Shown: positions 60,843 to 64,000 of the stretch, one piece after another
Layout: each line of letters opens with the position of its first letter
How positions within the stretch are numbered: the first letter of the stretch is position 1
Assembly (NCBI GenBank): GCA_934700895.1
Contig: CAKUXV010000004.1
Coordinates: 86,558-150,557, forward strand
Source: an uncultured Bacilli bacterium
GTDB lineage: Bacteria > Bacillota_I > Bacilli_A > RFN20 > CAG-826
Reading direction: 5' to 3'
DNA length: 64,000 nucleotides
Made by a program: the position numbers and the translations under genes
Notes under the pieces: model-generated
The model's database searches: none
The model's input: only the letters and a program-made list of their open reading frames with translations
Told to the model about the DNA's origin: nothing

Positions 60843-63248
60843 ATGCAAAAGAAATTTCTTTTTGGCGTCTCGTCCTTGATGGCTTTGGCCATGGTCGCGG
60901 GAGCTACCACTTCACTCGGTACAATGCAAGAAACCGTCGGCGTTCATGCAGTTGCTGCCGAAACCGGCGACGAAATGCCAGACAACTGGGCCTTTACGAA
61001 AGCCGCGGATGGTGATACCGCCAAGCACGTCTATGATTTGGCTCACGGCCATTACGTTAAAATCGTTTCGACTTCTAACGGTTTATCCAATCTACGGACC
61101 GTTACTCCGATTACCGGAGGCAAGACCTATAACGTCGGCTTCCGCGTGAAAACCACAGGATCGGCAAGGCTATATATCAACATTGTCGAATATAAAGGCA
61201 ACAACGCGACGATTGCTTCAGAAATCGGAGGCATGGCCGATCAAACCGACTGGGTCCACAAGAGAACCCGTTTCTCCACTCGTAGCGACACCACTCAAAT
61301 CGCCGTTGAATTAGCCGTCCGCGGCGAAGGCGAAGTTCATATCGCCACCTTAACGATCAACGAAGGCGTTGCCGAGGACGCGAATCTTAACAATATGAGA
61401 TTCTTCACCGGTCCCGAAGGCAACGCGACCACTGGAAAAGCGATTACCGACGCAAATTTGTCTCCAGATGGATTCTCCGGCAAAGCAGCGAAATTAACCG
61501 CGGATACGGGTCTATACATGCCCTGGAACGTGAAAAACCAATTCACGGGCCGTTTCACCTTGCGTTTTCGTTACCGTTATGTCGATCAGAAAGCCGCATC
61601 CGGCAAATCCGGATCCTTAAAGCTATTAACCCGTTTGGATACCATCGATGCCGCAGGCAACCGCGCATATTATGGAACGGCACCTAAGGCCGGATGGACT
61701 AATTACAGTAGATGGGAAACCTACGAATATCAAATCATCGCGAAGCCCAGCGTTGCTGAACCTGTTTATGTCACGTTGCACGCTTCTCTCCAAGACGCTA
61801 CAAAGGAATCCGCGGACTATTACCTCATCGATGACGTGGAAGTCTTAAATGAAAAAGGCGAATGCGTCATGAGTGGCGGAACTTTTGATAACGTAACCAC
61901 TGACAAAGGCGACACGTTATTAGGATTCGTCGATGGCGGGGACAGCGTTAACGACAGCTGGACCGGAGCCAACTTTGTCGCATTGCCCAAAGAAAACTAC
62001 ATCTACGATGGATTCAACGGCACCCGTGCGGTTCATTTGAACAAGAACCAAAGCATTGGACTAAGCTTCCCCGTATTGCCGCGGACCGAAACGTTTACGT
62101 TATCGTTAAAATACCGGAGAACGGAAAACACCCACCTCTTCGCTCGTATCGATCATTACAACCAGAGTTTAGCCCTTGCCGATCAACGTCAATGGTACGC
62201 TGGTTTGAATACAAGCGAGCTCAACCAATGGGCGGATGCCAGTTATACGTTCCGCACGGTTCGCTCGGATGGAGCCGCCGGAGAAGCCTTGGATGTCAGC
62301 TACCTTGTTTTAGCGGCAGGCAATGGAGCTATCGACCTCGATTCCGTGTCGTTAAAAGATAGCACGGGCCTCGAATACATCCCCCAAGGGAACTTCAACG
62401 CTCCTAACGGAGGCGGTGCCCAAATGATTAACAACGCTGCCACCTATCTCCAAGACGACGGAACAATCGTTTATACCGCACGTCGCAAAATCAGCAACAG
62501 TTCCACCTACACCGCTGAATCTTATATCGGTATCGATGAAATCGCCCTCGGCATCCAAGATGGTTCCGAATACACGTTAGGATTTGAATACCTAGGCGGT
62601 ATCAATGGAGACTGCGCATCGGTCAGCGATGCCGCCACATGGATCCAAGGCAATCAAAACGCCGCCACCACGTGGACGGAAAAGTCCATGAAATTCACTG
62701 GAAACACCGGCAGGCAAATCCGCATCTACGCGGTCAATGGTTGGAGTGCAGATGCAACTTACGCTGGTGCCTATCGCGCCGCCTATATCCGCAACATCTC
62801 GATCAAGGATTCCAGCAAGAACGAATTGTTCACGCCATATGCTAACGGCAAGTCCGTCTTGCCCCAAGGTGCCTTCTTCGTTAACGGCAAGAACATCAAT
62901 ATCGATGCCTTGCTCGACACCTACTTCTGGCCAAGAGCCAATAAGGACTATACAAGCGTTGCCGAAGCAGATCGCCAAAAATCTTGCCAAGACAATTACA
63001 AAGAAGTCATGAGCAAGCTTGGCTATCTCTCCGACGAAGATCGCGCTTACTTCAATGCGGCTGAAGAATACGCGAATGTCCGCGCGATCCTCGAATATTG
63101 GAGAGCCGCGAGCGCTTCTTCTAGCGTGGGCACCATCCTAAAAGTGGATAGCAACTCGACCGCTGTTTGGGTTGTCGCTTCCATTAGTTTGGTTAGTATC
63201 CTCGCCAGCACGGTTCTTCTTCTCCGTCACAAGAAGAAACAAAACTAA
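60843..63248 (+). CDS. Large secreted, C-terminally anchored surface protein with CBM-like domains
   Basis: A signal peptide (MQKKFLFGVSSLMALAMVAGA, cleavage probably near residues 38-40, VHAVAA) is followed by four or so beta-rich units of about 150 residues each, with recurring TYNVGFRVKTTGSARLYINI- and EYTLGFEYLGG-like strands and DSVSLKD/DDVEVLNEKG edges, as in CBM4/9/16-type carbohydrate-binding modules. A helical stretch (680-755) leads to a membrane helix (about 775-795) and KHKKKQN-type charged end (RHKKKQN). No LPxTG. Likely binds glycans at the cell surface. AAAGGGGATCGTCCCATT precedes the ATG; a cre site lies upstream. Confidence 0.82.
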   Translation: MQKKFLFGVSSLMALAMVAGATTSLGTMQETVGVHAVAAETGDEMPDNWAFTKAADGDTAKHVYDLAHGHYVKIVSTSNGLSNLRTVTPITGGKTYNVGFRVKTTGSARLYINIVEYKGNNATIASEIGGMADQTDWVHKRTRFSTRSDTTQIAVELAVRGEGEVHIATLTINEGVAEDANLNNMRFFTGPEGNATTGKAITDANLSPDGFSGKAAKLTADTGLYMPWNVKNQFTGRFTLRFRYRYVDQKAASGKSGSLKLLTRLDTIDAAGNRAYYGTAPKAGWTNYSRWETYEYQIIAKPSVAEPVYVTLHASLQDATKESADYYLIDDVEVLNEKGECVMSGGTFDNVTTDKGDTLLGFVDGGDSVNDSWTGANFVALPKENYIYDGFNGTRAVHLNKNQSIGLSFPVLPRTETFTLSLKYRRTENTHLFARIDHYNQSLALADQRQWYAGLNTSELNQWADASYTFRTVRSDGAAGEALDVSYLVLAAGNGAIDLDSVSLKDSTGLEYIPQGNFNAPNGGGAQMINNAATYLQDDGTIVYTARRKISNSSTYTAESYIGIDEIALGIQDGSEYTLGFEYLGGINGDCASVSDAATWIQGNQNAATTWTEKSMKFTGNTGRQIRIYAVNGWSADATYAGAYRAAYIRNISIKDSSKNELFTPYANGKSVLPQGAFFVNGKNINIDALLDTYFWPRANKDYTSVAEADRQKSCQDNYKEVMSKLGYLSDEDRAYFNAAEEYANVRAILEYWRAASASSSVGTILKVDSNSTAVWVVASISLVSILASTVLLLRHKKKQN

Positions 63249-63263
63249 TTCCTCTTGAAAGGA

Positions 63264-63295
63264 AAAAGCGCGGAGTTACCTCTCTCCGCGCTTTT
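63264..63295. terminator. Bidirectional terminator
   Basis: AAAAGCGCGGAG, loop TTACCTCT, CTCCGCGCTTTT; a perfect 12-pair stem between the convergent genes ending at 63248 and 63312. Confidence 0.93.
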
Positions 63296-63311
63296 CTTAT
63301 TGGTATTTGGC

Positions 63312-63944
63312 TTATTTAATTTCCCAGCTGATGGCCACGGACTCGCTGATTTCTTCGGGTTCTGGACGAAGGTCGAGGATTTGCTCTTCCGCTCCGCTAA
63401 AACGGGCCGCACACATCACGGTGTCGTGAGCGCGGTATTCCAAGGAATGGATTTCGCCGAGTTCCACTCCAGACGCCTTAGCAAGGAAAGCGGCTTTCTC
63501 TTTGGCTTTGTTGATGGCTAATTCCAAAACCTTGTTCTTCTTCTCTTCGATATTGGTTAGCCCATAGTCCAAACGGATGGAAGCTTCTAAAGGCTTTACC
63601 GCTTCGATTAAGGCGCTTAAAGCCTTCGTATCGAAGTCCATGTCCACTTGGACATCCATGTGGCCCATAAAGCCTTTTTGAATGGAACGGTATTGGTTAT
63701 CTTCCTTTTCGATTTCGTAACGGGCTTCTACCCCAAAATCCGCGGTATGGATTTGTTCGATGGGGATTCCGTGATGATCCAATAGTTCCATGGCCTTGTG
63801 GTTTTGGATCATCGCGTTTTGAAGGGCAATGTCATAGCTATCGTTAAAAACTTGAATCATTAAATGCAAACGGACAGTTTCGACAGGGAAAGTCAAAGTG
63901 GCTTCCTGGTTGATGGAGATGAGTCGACGATTGGTTTCATTCAT
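63312..63944 (-). CDS. SIMPL-domain (DUF541) protein
   Basis: Member of the SIMPL/DUF541 group. Here no signal peptide is visible, so it may be cytosolic. ALQNAMIQNHKAMELLDHHGIPIEQIHTADFGVEARY and the later RLDYGLTNIEEKKNKVLELAINKAKEKAAFLAKASG are the two recognisable blocks. Length 210 is typical. A TATAAA -10 and a GAGGTACC ribosome binding site precede the ATG at 63944. Confidence 0.85.
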   Translation of the reverse strand: MNETNRRLISINQEATLTFPVETVRLHLMIQVFNDSYDIALQNAMIQNHKAMELLDHHGIPIEQIHTADFGVEARYEIEKEDNQYRSIQKGFMGHMDVQVDMDFDTKALSALIEAVKPLEASIRLDYGLTNIEEKKNKVLELAINKAKEKAAFLAKASGVELGEIHSLEYRAHDTVMCAARFSGAEEQILDLRPEPEEISESVAISWEIK

Positions 63945-64000
63945 TTTATTGGTACCTCTATCTATTTTTATAGTCGTGTTTTCGTCAAATGGGAAGGGGG

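Noticed and set aside
1..64000. UGA-as-tryptophan code (Mycoplasma-like)
   Set aside because: TGA ends clear genes such as walJ, the SDR and hypA at natural C-termini, and no in-frame TGA is needed in any conserved protein.
1..64000. tRNA, rRNA, CRISPR or insertion-sequence features
   Set aside because: No cloverleaf with a conserved T-arm, no rRNA stretch, no regularly spaced repeats and no transposase motif was found by reading. A tRNAscan or Infernal run could still find a missed small RNA.

Overview
The window looks like a chromosome segment of an anaerobic, low- to moderate-GC Gram-positive bacterium of the Bacillota, in or near the Bacilli/Erysipelotrichia and the uncultured gut lineages around them. 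The evidence is the Firmicutes-type gene order (gdpP-rplI-dnaB-walJ-rlmH; rpsF-ssb-rpsR; pth-mfd-rqcP-tilS-ftsH followed by dusB and lysS), GdpP and RqcP, CcpA-type cre sites, a flavodiiron protein and many Fe-S/flavin enzymes. TGA, TAA and TAG all serve as stops at well-supported gene ends, so there is no sign of a Mycoplasma-type code. No rRNA, tRNA, CRISPR array or insertion sequence was found. The genus cannot be named from the sequence.

Layout. 1-3373: an unknown membrane protein, a small unknown gene, a HAD phosphatase and the tRNA t6A dehydratase TcdA. 3375-8852: a minus-strand core operon (gdpP, rplI, dnaB, walJ, rlmH) with a tiny membrane protein upstream. 9054-24062: an 11-gene minus-strand sugar-acid operon holding an ABC importer with unusual coiled-coil extensions, esterase, lipoprotein, GH3 glycosidase, SDR fructuronate reductase-like enzyme, HAD phosphatase, old-yellow-enzyme-type Fe-S flavoprotein and mannonate dehydratase. 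It is divergent from an AraC/GH39-type regulator whose promoter contains a cre site. 26492-27688: flavodiiron protein FprA. 27979-30493: a decaying accessory island with a hipBA pair in which hipA carries two nonsense codons, a lipoprotein that seems to have lost its ATG, an inverted-repeat element and a remnant of a DUF4143 ATPase. 30639-34835: rpsR, ssb, rpsF, lysS, glyA. 34955-39180: a MarR-controlled ABC exporter pair. 39263-41464: an AbiEi-like gene coupled to dusB and a Mug-type DNA glycosylase, followed by an unexplained gap of about 870 bp. 42333-50863: ftsH, tilS, rqcP, mfd, pth and a flavodoxin. 50928-53902: a DUF368 (PopT-type) lipid-carrier transporter, a TetR regulator and an intact DUF4143 ATPase. 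54019-59300: a Zn/Cd P-type ATPase with twin operators, divergent from a large Fe-S flavoprotein and HypA. 59303-63944: a membrane-anchored coiled-coil protein, a large surface protein behind a perfect cre site, and a SIMPL-domain protein.

How it works together. The 9-24 kb operon imports a sugar-acid-containing glycan fragment, trims it (GH3, esterase) and sends the uronate through fructuronate/mannonate towards 2-keto-3-deoxygluconate, under AraC and catabolite control. A recurring feature is a -10 box placed 6-8 bases before the ATG with no Shine-Dalgarno sequence, which suggests that leaderless transcripts are common here alongside conventional ribosome binding sites inside operons.
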